Shown: piece by piece, positions 47,246 through 55,821 of the stretch | Numbering within the stretch: position 1 is the stretch's first letter | Layout: the number at the start of each line of letters is the position of its first letter | Assembly (NCBI RefSeq): GCF_001293465.1 | Contig: NZ_JSYZ01000028.1 | Coordinates: 29,095-93,094, forward strand | Length of the DNA stretch: 64,000 bases | Source of the DNA: Pseudomonas asplenii | GTDB lineage: Bacteria; Pseudomonadota; Gammaproteobacteria; Pseudomonadales; Pseudomonadaceae | Reading direction: 5' to 3' | Made by a program: the position numbers and the translations under genes | Notes under the pieces: model-generated | The model's input: only the letters and a program-made list of their open reading frames with translations | What the model was told of the DNA's origin: nothing | The model's database searches: none

Positions 47246-47737
47246 ATGAGTCAACATGACGGAGAACTGGGCATCCTCGCCCGCCGGCGAATCGAGGCCG
47301 AGATCATCAAACCCATCTACGAAATCCTGGTGCGCGACTACGGCAAGGACAAGGCCGCCGCGGTGATCGGTGAGGCCGTGTCCCAGGCCGCGGTCGAGGC
47401 CGGCCGGCAATTTGCTGCGCGCGAGCCCAATGGCCCCGACCTGCAGGGTTTCGTCGACCTGCAGGAGCTCTGGGAGAAGGACGACGCGCTGAAGGTCGAC
47501 GTGATCGCCAGCGACGCCACCCACTTCGACTACGACGTGCACCGCTGCCGCTACGCCGAGATGTACCACGAGATGGGCCTGGGTGAGATCGGCCACCTGC
47601 TCTCGTGCAACCGCGACGAACTGTTCATTGTCGGCTACGACCCACGGGTCGAGCTCAAGCGCACCCAGACCATCATGGGCGGTGCTTCCCATTGCGACTT
47701 CCGCTACCAGGTCAAACCACAGGACGGTGAGGCATGA
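47246..47737 (+). CDS. L-2-amino-thiazoline-4-carboxylate hydrolase family protein
   Basis: The 163-residue protein matches the ATC hydrolase family known from cysteine-producing Pseudomonas strains, which opens the thiazoline ring of ATC to N- or S-carbamoyl cysteine. It has RRRIEAEIIKPIYEILVRDY near the start, RCRYAEMYHEMGLGEIGHLL and the final GGASHCDFRY. ATG 47246 has ATGGAGG 14-8 bases upstream. It is coupled by ATGA to the carbamoylase gene, which would finish the pathway to L-cysteine. Other cyclic ureide or thiazoline substrates are possible. Confidence 0.82.
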   Translation: MSQHDGELGILARRRIEAEIIKPIYEILVRDYGKDKAAAVIGEAVSQAAVEAGRQFAAREPNGPDLQGFVDLQELWEKDDALKVDVIASDATHFDYDVHRCRYAEMYHEMGLGEIGHLLSCNRDELFIVGYDPRVELKRTQTIMGGASHCDFRYQVKPQDGEA

Positions 47738-48969
47738 GCCAGCCACTGCGCATCGATGGCGAACGCCTGTGGGACTCGCTGATGGAAATGGCCCGTATCG
47801 GTGCCACCGAGAACGGCGGGGTTTCACGCCTGGCCCTTACCGAAGAAGACCGCCGTGGCCGCGACCTGTTCGTGCAATGGGCACGTGAGGCCGGCTGCAG
47901 CATCCGCATCGACGCCATGGGCAACATCTTCGCCCGTCGTGCCGGCCGCGACGACAGCCTGGCGCCAGTGATCACCGGCTCCCACGGTGACTCGCAACCT
48001 GCGGGCGGCAAATTCGACGGGATCTACGGCGTGCTGGCAGGGCTCGAGGTGATCCGTACTCTCAACGACCTTGGCATCGAGACCGAGCGGCCGCTCGAAG
48101 TGATCAACTGGACCAACGAGGAAGGCTCGCGCTTCGCCCCCGCGATGATCGCTTCCGGTGTCTACGCCGGGGTGTTCGACCTCGACTACGGCCTGTCGCG
48201 CACCGACGCCGAGGGCATCACCCTCGGCCAGGCCCTGGCAAGCATTGGCTACGCCGGCTCCGAACCGATGGGCGGCCGCGATATCCATGCCGCGTTCGAA
48301 TTGCACATCGAGCAGGGGCCGATCCTTGAGGCCGAAGACATCACCATCGGTGTTGTCACCGGGGCACAGGGGCAGCGCTGGTACGAGGTCGAGCTTTTCG
48401 GCCGCAGCGCCCATGCTGGCACCACGCCGATGGCTCTGCGCCTGGATGCTTTCCTCGGCCTGGCACGGGTCGCCGAGGCGGTCAATGCCCTGGGCCTGGC
48501 CCAGGGCGATGAAGGCCGGGCGACCATTGGCCTGGTCAAGGTATTCCCCAACTCGCGTAACGTGGTGCCGGGGCGGGTGTTCTTCAGTGTCGAGTTCCGC
48601 CATCCGCGGGAGGAAGCGCTGGCCGGACTGGATCGAGAGTTCCGCCAGCAGGTCCAACGCATTGCCGAAGGCATGGGCTTGCGCTGGAAGGTCGAGCAGA
48701 TCTTCGATTATGCGCCGATCGACTTCGATGCCGGCTGCATCGACAGTGTCAGGCGCGCCGCCGAGCAACTGGGGTACAGCCACAGGGATATGGTCTCCGG
48801 CGCCGGCCATGACGCCTGCTACCTCAACCGCGTCGCGCCGACCTCGATGATCTTCGTGCCTTGCGTCGACGGCCTGAGCCATAACGAGGCTGAACACATC
48901 CATCCGCACTGGGCCGAGGCTGGCACCCAGGTGTTGCTGCTGGCGATGCTGGACAAGAGCGCTCGTTGA
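47734..48969 (+). CDS. N-carbamoyl-L-amino acid hydrolase (M20/Zn-dependent)
   Basis: The 411-residue metal-dependent amidohydrolase has the HyuC/AtcC-type ligands: ITGSHGDSQPAGGKFDGIYG, the glutamate pair NEEGSRFAPAM, HIEQGPILE, and GAGHDACYL near the C-terminus. These enzymes split N-carbamoyl-L-amino acids to amino acid, ammonia and CO2. Coupled to an ATC hydrolase, N-carbamoyl-L-cysteine is the expected substrate. Start overlaps the hydrolase stop as ATGA. It closes the operon at 48969. Confidence 0.88.
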   Translation: MSQPLRIDGERLWDSLMEMARIGATENGGVSRLALTEEDRRGRDLFVQWAREAGCSIRIDAMGNIFARRAGRDDSLAPVITGSHGDSQPAGGKFDGIYGVLAGLEVIRTLNDLGIETERPLEVINWTNEEGSRFAPAMIASGVYAGVFDLDYGLSRTDAEGITLGQALASIGYAGSEPMGGRDIHAAFELHIEQGPILEAEDITIGVVTGAQGQRWYEVELFGRSAHAGTTPMALRLDAFLGLARVAEAVNALGLAQGDEGRATIGLVKVFPNSRNVVPGRVFFSVEFRHPREEALAGLDREFRQQVQRIAEGMGLRWKVEQIFDYAPIDFDAGCIDSVRRAAEQLGYSHRDMVSGAGHDACYLNRVAPTSMIFVPCVDGLSHNEAEHIHPHWAEAGTQVLLLAMLDKSAR

Positions 48970-49291
48970 CGCACAGCAGGCCACCCTCGTGCCTGCCCTG
49001 ACACCTTTCACCTGCGGTGAAAACGACGTGTCTACCGGGGAACTTGTTCGTGACTGGGCGGTCACACAGTTCCTCCGGTACGGACTGAATCGTCGCGAAG
49101 GACCTGACCACCCTGGCCGGTCAAGGCAAGGGAATGACGTCAAACATGAGTGATTCAGTCGGTTTTTTACCCTGGATGATTTCACTTTGACACATGTTGA
49201 AATGGTTTTTCGTCGATGTTATAAAACAGATGTCACCCCCACTACGGATGCATAAATCGGCGCACATTGAGCTGACCGGAGCCCGTTTCTC
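48970..49291. other. Intergenic region with a long-range hairpin and T-run
   Basis: There is no gene in this 322-base stretch. GACTGAATC (49083-49091) pairs with GATTCAGTC (49152-49160), enclosing a smaller TGACC/GGTCA stem, and TTTTTT follows at 49163-49168. This may be an unusual terminator for the importer operon or a structured leader of the luxR gene. Confidence 0.4.
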
Positions 49292-50023
49292 ATGCCCAAA
49301 CTCCGCACAATCAAACATACGTTTGATCTGGCTAGAGAAGTTGAAAACAACATGCCTGGGGCCAGCGAAAAAACCTATGTCGAAGTCTTGAGCTGGGCAC
49401 TTCAAAAGCTGGAAATAACACGATTCGCCTATGTCTACGCCGACTCGCACTTAATCGAAAACGGCGAAATTTCCATTCATGGAAACTATCCGCAAGAATG
49501 GGTCGACACCTATCGCAAACAGGCACTCTACAAGTCTGATCCGGTCATGGCCAATGCCGCCATCACCTCATCCCCTTTTTTCTGGGCGACGATACACGAC
49601 CGTGCCCGTACTCCCAACAAAGTCTTCGAGCAATCCGCCCGTTATGGTATCGACCAGGGCTTCAGCATTCCCACTCATGAGCCCGGCAGTGCTTTCGGTT
49701 CATTGCACTTGCCCTGTGTCGAAGGCGACCCTGACTTTGAACGCATCATTCACTCGAATCTGTTCCTGATCCAGGCAATCAGTACCATCATCCATCAGCA
49801 TCGGCCCATTGAAGAGAACCAGGAAGAGTTGCTGTCCCTGAGCCCCAGGGAAATCGAGTTTCTACACTGGCTGGCCCTTGGCAAGAACTATCAGGAGATT
49901 GGCCTGATCATGAATATCACTGAACGCACGGTGAAATTCTACGCCAAGAAAATTACCGAGAAACTGGGTTGCACCAATATCAGACAGGCCATGGTCAAGG
50001 CCATTCGCTACAATATTTTCTAA
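49292..50023 (+). CDS. LuxR-type acyl-homoserine-lactone receptor
   Basis: A 243-residue regulator with an AHL-binding N-terminus (WVDTYRKQALYKSDPVMANA contains the conserved Trp/Tyr and Asp-Pro; FFWATIHD and YGIDQGFSIPTHEPGSAFGS supply further pocket residues) and a GerE DNA-binding C-terminus (LSPREIEFLHWLALGKNYQE, NITERTVKFYAKKITEKLG). The nearest AHL synthase is 1.1 kb downstream beyond a LysE gene on the other strand. It resembles the PcoR/PdfR receptors of the P. corrugata group, from memory. Confidence 0.88.
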   Translation: MPKLRTIKHTFDLAREVENNMPGASEKTYVEVLSWALQKLEITRFAYVYADSHLIENGEISIHGNYPQEWVDTYRKQALYKSDPVMANAAITSSPFFWATIHDRARTPNKVFEQSARYGIDQGFSIPTHEPGSAFGSLHLPCVEGDPDFERIIHSNLFLIQAISTIIHQHRPIEENQEELLSLSPREIEFLHWLALGKNYQEIGLIMNITERTVKFYAKKITEKLGCTNIRQAMVKAIRYNIF

Positions 50024-50128
50024 CCGATAGTCCCGAGTCAGCCCCTCTTTCCTTCCCCGCGGGTCTCTCACCGCCGAGGCCGACCCGGTTATCGTCTTGA
50101 TCTTTTCCAACGCTGCGCCAGGAATCTT

Positions 50129-50728
50129 TCAGGCCAGGATGACTTTCGAGGCCAAGTTGTAAAAGGCCATGCTGGCAAACAGCCCGATGACCAATGAAAC
50201 GAATTTATTGACCCTGTTGCCCGATAGGAACGCTGAGAAATTGCGTTCGCAAAACGCCCCCAGACTCACCCAGACAAGAGCCACGGGCAGAATCACCAGG
50301 GAAAAGACGGCCATGAATTCCAGGTAGCTTTGCAGATGCAGGAAGGTGCCTGGCGGGGCCACGAATGAGGCGAAAAACAGCCCTTTCGGGTTGGTCAGGG
50401 TCGCCACGAACATAGCCGAAACCGAGATGGCAGAGGGCTTTCCGGAGGCATCGACCTGCGCCGAAAACCACAACTTAAAGGAAATGTAGAACAGGAACAT
50501 CACCGCCAGGCTCTTGGTCAGCACCACCACCCATGCGTGATCCTGCGTCAGCGCATCGATGAAGACTCCCCACGCGGTGATCTGGATCAGGTAGGCCGTC
50601 CATTCGGCGAGAACCAACTTCAATGAATAAGTCCCCAGACCACGAATGACCCCCGACTGCAGCAGCAGCGAGTTCGTCGGACCTGGTACCAGCAATACTG
50701 TCAGCATCGCAATTACAACGTAGTACAT
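50129..50728 (-). CDS. LysE/RhtB-family exporter
   Basis: The 199-residue protein has about five or six membrane segments and the family phrase MLTVLLVPGPTNSLLLQSG. AGGGGGCG precedes ATG 50728. LysE-type carriers export amino acids; close relatives have been linked to homoserine-lactone efflux in E. coli (RhtB). Here it sits between the luxR and luxI genes on the opposite strand, so export of signal or precursor is an attractive inference. Confidence 0.85.
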   Translation of the reverse strand: MYYVVIAMLTVLLVPGPTNSLLLQSGVIRGLGTYSLKLVLAEWTAYLIQITAWGVFIDALTQDHAWVVVLTKSLAVMFLFYISFKLWFSAQVDASGKPSAISVSAMFVATLTNPKGLFFASFVAPPGTFLHLQSYLEFMAVFSLVILPVALVWVSLGAFCERNFSAFLSGNRVNKFVSLVIGLFASMAFYNLASKVILA

Positions 50729-51008
50729 GACACGCCCCCTAAAAATTCCGCAATGGATTTATTTTCCGCTCGACTTGTTCCGCAGTCTGGAAAAGTCGTT
50801 CTTCCCTGCCTCGCCGATTAAAGGCGGGTGCACCTTGCCTTTGTTTCAATTTGATGAATAATCACCCTCGGCACTTCGAGTCACGAGCAATTCGTGATCG
50901 CTGTCACAGAATCGTAAATTCCGTCATGCGATCGGTGCGAGCCTGATAATGAGCGGCGAGCTCGGTATTCGGACGATGGTAATTAGACAGCAGTTCTCCT
51001 TCAGCCGG

Positions 51009-51030
51009 CAGCTGCACTTAAGTACAGTTG
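51009..51030. promoter_or_regulatory. Lux-box-like palindrome upstream of luxI
   Basis: CAGCTGCACTTAAGTACAGTTG is a near-perfect dyad with two mismatched pairs (core CTG-N-ACTTAAGT-N-CAG, 51012-51027), fitting the CT-N12-AG rule of LuxR-family operators. It is centred about 68 bases before the ATG at 51088, so binding at -42 would put the transcript start near 51062. This implies positive autoregulation by the AHL receptor. Confidence 0.65.
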
Positions 51031-51087
51031 CCGCGCTTACCCGGGATCAATAACAATATGCATCTATCTCCTCCTCGCGACGCATTT

Positions 51088-51849
51088 ATGATTGGTTATG
51101 CCCCTCACTCGTACCTGTTTTCCTGGACCTCTTATATTTTTTCCAAGGTGCATGTCGCTGTCGCCAGCTACTCCGAACTCCCCTCCCATGTATTAGAGCA
51201 AATACTCAGTATTCGTAAGGCCGCCTTTATCGATCGACGCAAGTGGCATATTGCAAGCTACTGCGGCAGTGAATATGAATTCGACGAATACGACGATGAC
51301 GATGCCCTCTACCTCTATACTCACAAAGGCGTTCAAGTGACCGGTTGTGTCAGACTTCGCCCCTCCTATAAACCGACCCTGATCTGTGGTGCATTGAACT
51401 TCGTCCTGAGCGATGATCGCTCCAGGCCAAACTTGATCGACTGCTGGGAAGCCAGTCGCTTTGCCTTGTTGAACAGCGACACTTCGGACAGCGGCTTTAC
51501 CGAAGCCAAAGTTGACCTGCGCACCGTCGCGCTGTTCCTGGCCATGTTGCAGTTCGCCTCCACTCAAGAAATCGGTACTTATGAAGTCATTGTCGACGCC
51601 CTGATGGAGAAAGTTCTAAAACGCTCCGGCTGGACGGTCGCCCGACGCAATGTCGTGCAAGGCAGCAAAGGCGAAAAAGTCATCTACGGCACGCTGGAAT
51701 GCACGCCTGCCATCTACCACCGAATACTCAGGATCAATCATGTGCAACGCCTGACCGAAAGACCGCCACCCATGGCCGCACTGCGGACTTTCGACGACGG
51801 CGCACTGCGTTCACCCAGCCCCAGCCAACTGATGACCTCGACCCACTGA
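51088..51849 (+). CDS. LuxI-type acyl-homoserine-lactone synthase
   Basis: The protein has the LuxI signature: ILSIRKAAFIDRRKWHI (Arg, Phe, Trp), EYEFDEYDDDDALYLY (acidic pair), TGCVRLRP (Arg), and CWEASRFAL (Glu and Arg). From ATG 51088 it has 253 residues, longer than a usual LuxI (about 200) at both ends. No start has a good ribosome site; an in-frame GTG at 51148 would give a more normal N-terminus. Starts at 51028 (inside the lux box) and 51058 seem too early. The acyl chain cannot be predicted. The gene most likely pairs with the LuxR at 49292. Confidence 0.82.
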   Translation: MIGYAPHSYLFSWTSYIFSKVHVAVASYSELPSHVLEQILSIRKAAFIDRRKWHIASYCGSEYEFDEYDDDDALYLYTHKGVQVTGCVRLRPSYKPTLICGALNFVLSDDRSRPNLIDCWEASRFALLNSDTSDSGFTEAKVDLRTVALFLAMLQFASTQEIGTYEVIVDALMEKVLKRSGWTVARRNVVQGSKGEKVIYGTLECTPAIYHRILRINHVQRLTERPPPMAALRTFDDGALRSPSPSQLMTSTH

Positions 51850-51922
51850 TACGTACCCGAAAAATCTCATGGAACCTTGGGCGGCGCCCTGCGGTTGTGC
51901 CCAACAGCAAAATGGAGACCTG

Positions 51923-52741
51923 ATGAATCTGCAATGGCTTTTCCCCTCTGTCGGCAAGGTGATTGCCAGTACTGGCAATCGTCATTTTCCGCGCATGCTG
52001 CATGACCTGATCACGGCACAACTGCCGGTCGATGCCACGCACATCACCGAACTGCGCCTCGATACCGCCGATCCGACCAGTTCGAGCATCGGCGGCGTGG
52101 GCATCAGCCCGATCTGCACCGATACCCTGATGAACGCCGCTGCGGTCAAATGGCCCGCGCCGCCCGTCGATGACGCTGTCGGGGCGTGGCCGCAAACCGA
52201 ACTGACCTGCTGCCAACACGCCTCCACCTTGCACACCCGCCCCAACCACCTGCACCTGATCTGTCGTACCCGGAGTCGTTGCTACGCCCTGTCCCTCTAC
52301 CGCCCCGCGCCATCGCCAGGTTTTTCCCCGCAGGAATGTGCGTTCCTCCAGGAGTTTTCCTGCGTCCTGCTGCCGATAATCGGCGAACATGTCGAGGCCC
52401 TGTTGCCGACACCGAGCCACCCCCAAGACCTTTCGGCGACCGAGGAGCTGGATGGCAGCGGTCTGGATGCCTTGCGCCAGCGCTTCCTCGAACGCCTGGA
52501 AATGTTCGGCGTGAACCTGTCCTCCCGGGAAACCGAAGTCTGCGTCGGCCTGCTCGCCGGGCGCACCGCTCCGGAATTGGCCGAGCAGTTGGCGCTGCGG
52601 GTCAATACCGTGGAAAGCTACCTCAAGCGCGCCTCCATCAAGATGGGCATCGGCGGTCGCCGTTCGCTGATCCGCTGGATGCATTCGGCCGACGCCAAGG
52701 CTGCCCCGGAGAGTTCCAACACGCTGCAAAATGCCCTCTGA
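51923..52741 (+). CDS. LuxR-family regulator of lipopeptide genes, RfiA-like
   Basis: The 272-residue protein has a C-terminal GerE domain (LSSRETEVCVGLLAGRTAPE, RVNTVESYLKRASIKMGIGG) but no AHL-binding pattern. ATGGAGACCTG precedes ATG 51923, so this start is preferred to 51869. It lies 73 bases after the luxI stop and is probably co-transcribed with it, as I recall for pcoI and rfiA in P. corrugata. RfiA-type regulators activate lipopeptide synthetases and their export genes. It is convergent with the RND gene. Confidence 0.78.
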   Translation: MNLQWLFPSVGKVIASTGNRHFPRMLHDLITAQLPVDATHITELRLDTADPTSSSIGGVGISPICTDTLMNAAAVKWPAPPVDDAVGAWPQTELTCCQHASTLHTRPNHLHLICRTRSRCYALSLYRPAPSPGFSPQECAFLQEFSCVLLPIIGEHVEALLPTPSHPQDLSATEELDGSGLDALRQRFLERLEMFGVNLSSRETEVCVGLLAGRTAPELAEQLALRVNTVESYLKRASIKMGIGGRRSLIRWMHSADAKAAPESSNTLQNAL

Positions 52742-52788
52742 ATCCATTTCCCGGTTATTGAAAGCACCTCGATGGCGGTCCATTCCGC

Positions 52789-55700
52789 CTATCGGGGTAC
52801 ACGCACAAGCCGCTTGATCCCTTCGAGCCCGTCGTCGACATAGGTGAAAATCACCGGCACCACCAGCAGGCTCAGGACCGTCGAAGCCAACAGGCCACCA
52901 ATCACCACCACGGCCATCGGCTGGCGAAAGCCCGATTCCCCGCCCCAGCCCAATGCCGTCGGCAACATTCCCGCGCCCATGGCGATGGTGGTCATCAGAA
53001 TCGGCCGGGCGCGTTTGTGACAGGCATCGATCAAGGCGTCGTGGCGACGCATGGCCTGGTCCCGGCGGGCCATGATTGCGTACTCCACCAGCAGGATCGA
53101 GTTCTTGGTCACGATCCCCATCAGCATCAACAGCCCAATGACCGACGCCATGGAAAAACTCATGCCACCCAGCAGCAGGGCCAACAAGGCGCCGCCCAGC
53201 GACAGAGGCAAGGCCGAAAGAATGGTGAAAGGCTGCATGAAGTCATGAAACAGCAGCACCAGCACCGAGTAGATGCAGAACACGCCGACGGCCATGGCCA
53301 GGCTGAAATTGCCGAACAGTTCGCTCATCAGTTGCAGCTCGCCCTGCTCCACCAGCTTCACTTGCCCGGGCAGGTGCTGCAGGCCCGGCAGTTGCCGGGC
53401 TTCATCCATCACTTCGCCGACATTGCGGCCATTGAGTTCGATGGACAGGGTGATGTTGCGCAGGCGGTCCAGCCGGTCGATCTGCGCCGGCCCGCTGCCC
53501 ATGCCGATCTCGCCCAGGGATGCCAGCGCAACCTGGCCGTCGTGGCCCCTGACCCGCAACTGGGCGATGCGCTCCAGGTCGGTGCGCACCTGCGGTTGCA
53601 TGCGAACCCGCACGTCGACCTGACGCTGGGACAGGTTGACCTTGCCCAGGGACGATGAATATTCGCCATAGGTTGCCATGCGCAAGGTGTCGGCAATGTC
53701 CTGGCTGCTGATACCCAGCTCGGCTGCGCGCACGTAGTCGGGGCGCATCTGGATCTCCGGCCGTTGCACCGCGGTACTCGATGTCACGTTGCCGATCCCC
53801 CTGAGTTGGCGCAACTGGGGTTCGAGGGCACTGGCGGTGCGTTCGAGCAGGTCGCCATCGTCACTGGCCAGGACGATGTCCAGGCGTTCCCCGCTGCGGT
53901 CGCCGCCGACATTGACTCGCACCCCGGGCAGGCTGCGCAGCGCCTCGCGCATCTTCGCCTCGACCGCGGACTGCTTGAGGGCGCGCTCGTCGCGTGGCAG
54001 CAGGTCGACCGTCAGGCTCGCCTTGCGATTGCCGCCGCCGGAGATATCGCCGCTGCCCACCGCGGCGAAAACATGCGCCACCTCGGGAATCGTGCGCAGG
54101 CGGGCATCGGCCTGCAAGACCATGGCGGCGGTCTGCTCCAGGCTGCTGCCGGGCACGAGTTCCAGGCTGATGGTGCTGCGCGCATTGTCCTGGGCCGGCA
54201 GAAAACTGGTGGGCAACAGTGGGATCAGCGCCAGGGAGCCGAGCAGCAGCAGGCCGACCAGGGCCATGGTGGTCCGGCGTCGGCTCAGGCTGGTGCGGAT
54301 CCAGCCCAGGTAACGGATCATCAAGCCGCCATCCTGCTCTACATGGGACCTGGCCCTGAGCACATGGGCCGCCATCATCGGCGTCAGCATGCGCGCCACC
54401 AGCAGGGAAAACAGCAGCGCCGCGCTGGCGGTCACGCCGAACTGGCGGAACAGCTTGCCGGATATCCCGCCCATGAACGCCGTGGGCAGAAACACCGCCA
54501 CCAGGGTCACGGTGGTCGCCACCACCGCCAGGCCGATTTCGTCGGAGGCCTCGATCGCCGCCTGGCGCGGGCTTTTGCCCAGGCGCAGGTGCCGGGCGAT
54601 GTTCTCCACTTCGACGATGGCATCATCCACCAGGATGCCGATCACCAGCGCCAGGGCCAGCAGGGAAATGGTATTGAGGGTGAAACCGGCAAAATACATC
54701 ACGCCAAAGGTGGGAATGATCGACAACGGCAGCGCGGTCGCCACGACGAGGGTGGCCCGCCAGTCACGCAGGAACCAGCCGACCACCAGTACGGCCAGCA
54801 GCATGCCCTCGTACAGCAGGGTCATGGAGCCGCGATAGTTCTCCAGCACCGGCGCGACGCTGTTGCTCGCCTCTTCGATGCGGATATCCGCATGCTGGCC
54901 GTCGAATTCGTCGATCGCGCGGCGCACATCCGCCGTCACCCCGATATCGGAGAAACCCAGGGAGCGCATCACCTGGAAGCCGATGACCGGCTTGCCGTCA
55001 CGAAAGGCCCGGGTGCTGCGCTCGGCATGGGTATCGCGGACCGAGCCCAGTTGCTGCAGAGCCACCATGCGTCCATCGCCGGTGGGCAGGCGAACGGTGC
55101 CGAGCTGCGCCGGGTCGTCGATCGCCGCCAGGATGCGCAGGGCCTGCTGGCCGCTGCCCAGATCGCCCTGGCCGCCGGAGTTGTCTTTCTGCATCGCCCG
55201 CAAGCGAGCGGCCACGTCCGTCACGCCAAGCCCCAACCCTGCCATCATGGCCGGATCGAGGTCGACCTGGATCTCCCGATCCACCCCGCCGACCCGGACG
55301 ACCTTGGCGACGCCCCGCACGGCCAGCAGGTGCTTGCTCAATTCATTGTCGATGAACCAGGACAAGGCTTGCTCGTTCATCCGCGGGGCATCGACCACGT
55401 AGGTCAGCAGCGCCGAGGTATTGGTGGTCAGGCGCGACACCGACGGCGTGTCGAGGCTCGCCGGCAATTCGGCCCTGGCGCTGTCCACAGCGTTGCGCAC
55501 TTCGTTGAGGGCTTCGTTGCCGTCCTTGTCGATGGCAAAGGTGACGTTGATGCTGACGCTGCCTTCGGTAATCGAGGTCGTCACATGTTGCAGCAGACGC
55601 AGCGACGTCAGCTTGTCTTCGAGCTTGCGCGCCACCTCGGTTTCCAGTTGTTCGGGCGCCGCCCCTTCCAGCGATGCACTGATGACCACCGTGGGCAGGT

Positions 55701-55821
55701 CGGTGTCCGGAAAGTCCTGGATGCCGAGCCGATCCAGGCCAAACACGCCGAACAGGGTCAGCAGCACGAACAGCATGACCGCCGGTACCGGGTAGCGGAT
55801 CGACAGTGCGGAGATGTTCAT
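52789..55821 (-). CDS. RND efflux pump, HAE1-family inner-membrane subunit
   Basis: The 1010-residue transporter starts MNISALSIRYPVPAVMLFVL at ATG 55821, the standard N-terminus with its first membrane helix. Further signs are the RND proton-relay helix area (ALALVIGILVDDAIVEVENI), VFLPTAFMGGISGKLFRQF, and a tail SGFRQPMAVVVIGGLLASTV. It overlaps the fusion protein stop by four bases (ATGA). It is the last gene of a three-gene tripartite operon. The location beside a lipopeptide synthetase suggests lipopeptide export, like PseABC/CrpCDE systems. Confidence 0.92.
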   Translation of the reverse strand: MNISALSIRYPVPAVMLFVLLTLFGVFGLDRLGIQDFPDTDLPTVVISASLEGAAPEQLETEVARKLEDKLTSLRLLQHVTTSITEGSVSINVTFAIDKDGNEALNEVRNAVDSARAELPASLDTPSVSRLTTNTSALLTYVVDAPRMNEQALSWFIDNELSKHLLAVRGVAKVVRVGGVDREIQVDLDPAMMAGLGLGVTDVAARLRAMQKDNSGGQGDLGSGQQALRILAAIDDPAQLGTVRLPTGDGRMVALQQLGSVRDTHAERSTRAFRDGKPVIGFQVMRSLGFSDIGVTADVRRAIDEFDGQHADIRIEEASNSVAPVLENYRGSMTLLYEGMLLAVLVVGWFLRDWRATLVVATALPLSIIPTFGVMYFAGFTLNTISLLALALVIGILVDDAIVEVENIARHLRLGKSPRQAAIEASDEIGLAVVATTVTLVAVFLPTAFMGGISGKLFRQFGVTASAALLFSLLVARMLTPMMAAHVLRARSHVEQDGGLMIRYLGWIRTSLSRRRTTMALVGLLLLGSLALIPLLPTSFLPAQDNARSTISLELVPGSSLEQTAAMVLQADARLRTIPEVAHVFAAVGSGDISGGGNRKASLTVDLLPRDERALKQSAVEAKMREALRSLPGVRVNVGGDRSGERLDIVLASDDGDLLERTASALEPQLRQLRGIGNVTSSTAVQRPEIQMRPDYVRAAELGISSQDIADTLRMATYGEYSSSLGKVNLSQRQVDVRVRMQPQVRTDLERIAQLRVRGHDGQVALASLGEIGMGSGPAQIDRLDRLRNITLSIELNGRNVGEVMDEARQLPGLQHLPGQVKLVEQGELQLMSELFGNFSLAMAVGVFCIYSVLVLLFHDFMQPFTILSALPLSLGGALLALLLGGMSFSMASVIGLLMLMGIVTKNSILLVEYAIMARRDQAMRRHDALIDACHKRARPILMTTIAMGAGMLPTALGWGGESGFRQPMAVVVIGGLLASTVLSLLVVPVIFTYVDDGLEGIKRLVRVPR

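Noticed and set aside
51028..51057. TTG at 51028 as the luxI start
   Set aside because: The codon falls inside the lux-box dyad, so it should lie in the promoter and not in the transcript.
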